Positions 6,591 through 6,655 of a stretch of 6,655 nt of DNA are shown one piece after another. Made by a program: the position numbers and the translations under genes. The DNA lies in NCBI GenBank assembly GCA_003695505.1, contig RFIY01000287.1, positions 1 to 6,655 on the forward strand, in the 5' to 3' direction. Under the pieces are notes generated by a model, which ran no database searches, had not been told where the DNA came from, and was given only the letters and a program-made list of their open reading frames with translations. The DNA is from Candidatus Dadabacteria bacterium. GTDB taxonomy: Bacteria; J088. The first letter of the stretch is position 1. Every line of letters begins with the position of its first letter.

Positions 6591-6655
6591 ATGCCGGAGT
6601 CCGAGGCTCAAACCACAGACCGCCGCTGGGTCGGTAGCGAGCTGATCGTTGACCA
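6591..6655 (+). CDS. Start of a further gene, 3'-partial, function unknown
   Basis: An ATG 17 bases after the microprotein stop opens the only plus-strand frame that reaches the window end; the other two are closed by stops in the last 20 or so bases. Only 21 codons are visible, beginning MPESEAQTTDRRWVGSE and rich in charged and polar residues, with no signal peptide or membrane segment, so the N-terminus looks cytoplasmic. No clear Shine-Dalgarno precedes it, which leaves the start uncertain. Too little is present to name a family. If it belongs to this group, it could be the cytoplasmic partner of the envelope proteins. Confidence 0.4.
   Translation, partial: MPESEAQTTDRRWVGSELIVD

Overview
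The window reads as a stretch of GC-rich (roughly 60% or a little more, by eye), densely packed, proteobacterial chromosome. All supported genes lie on the plus strand. A gammaproteobacterium is the best guess. The reasons are an Mpl-type murein tripeptide ligase, a proteobacterial SSB with the DDDIPF tip, Shine-Dalgarno-led genes with 1- to 4-nt overlaps, and Sec/lipoprotein signals typical of a diderm. Nothing here fixes the family or genus. I see no tRNA, rRNA, CRISPR array, insertion sequence or other mobile element.

Layout. (1) Positions 1-2348 hold two housekeeping genes joined by an ATGA overlap: a 5'-truncated mpl (peptidoglycan recycling ligase) and gpsA (NAD(P)-dependent glycerol-3-phosphate dehydrogenase). 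(2) After a 116-nt gap comes ssb (single-stranded DNA-binding protein, 2465-2899), a complete and orthodox gene. (3) After an 83-nt gap containing an AT-rich island, a tight group of envelope genes runs from 2983 to the window end. It consists of a TTG-started exported protein with N-terminal TPR-like helices and a C-terminal predicted outer-membrane beta-barrel; a secreted FecR-domain protein; an outer-membrane-type lipoprotein of unknown family; a 39-residue basic hydrophobic microprotein; and the first 21 codons of a further gene. Successive genes in this group overlap as TGATG, ATGA and ATGA, so they are almost certainly co-transcribed and translationally coupled.

How they may work together. 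The first half is ordinary cell-wall, lipid and DNA maintenance. The second half is the interesting part: outer-membrane barrel, periplasmic FecR-like protein, lipoprotein and small membrane protein, with no sigma factor or TonB receptor next to the FecR-like gene. Two readings are open. One is a Slam-like export device (periplasmic TPR plus barrel) that handles the neighbouring lipoprotein. The other is a cell-envelope sensing module of the kind in which secreted FecR-domain proteins sit beside TPR/barrel proteins and signal-transduction genes. The sequence alone does not decide between them, and what lies just beyond position 6655 would help greatly.
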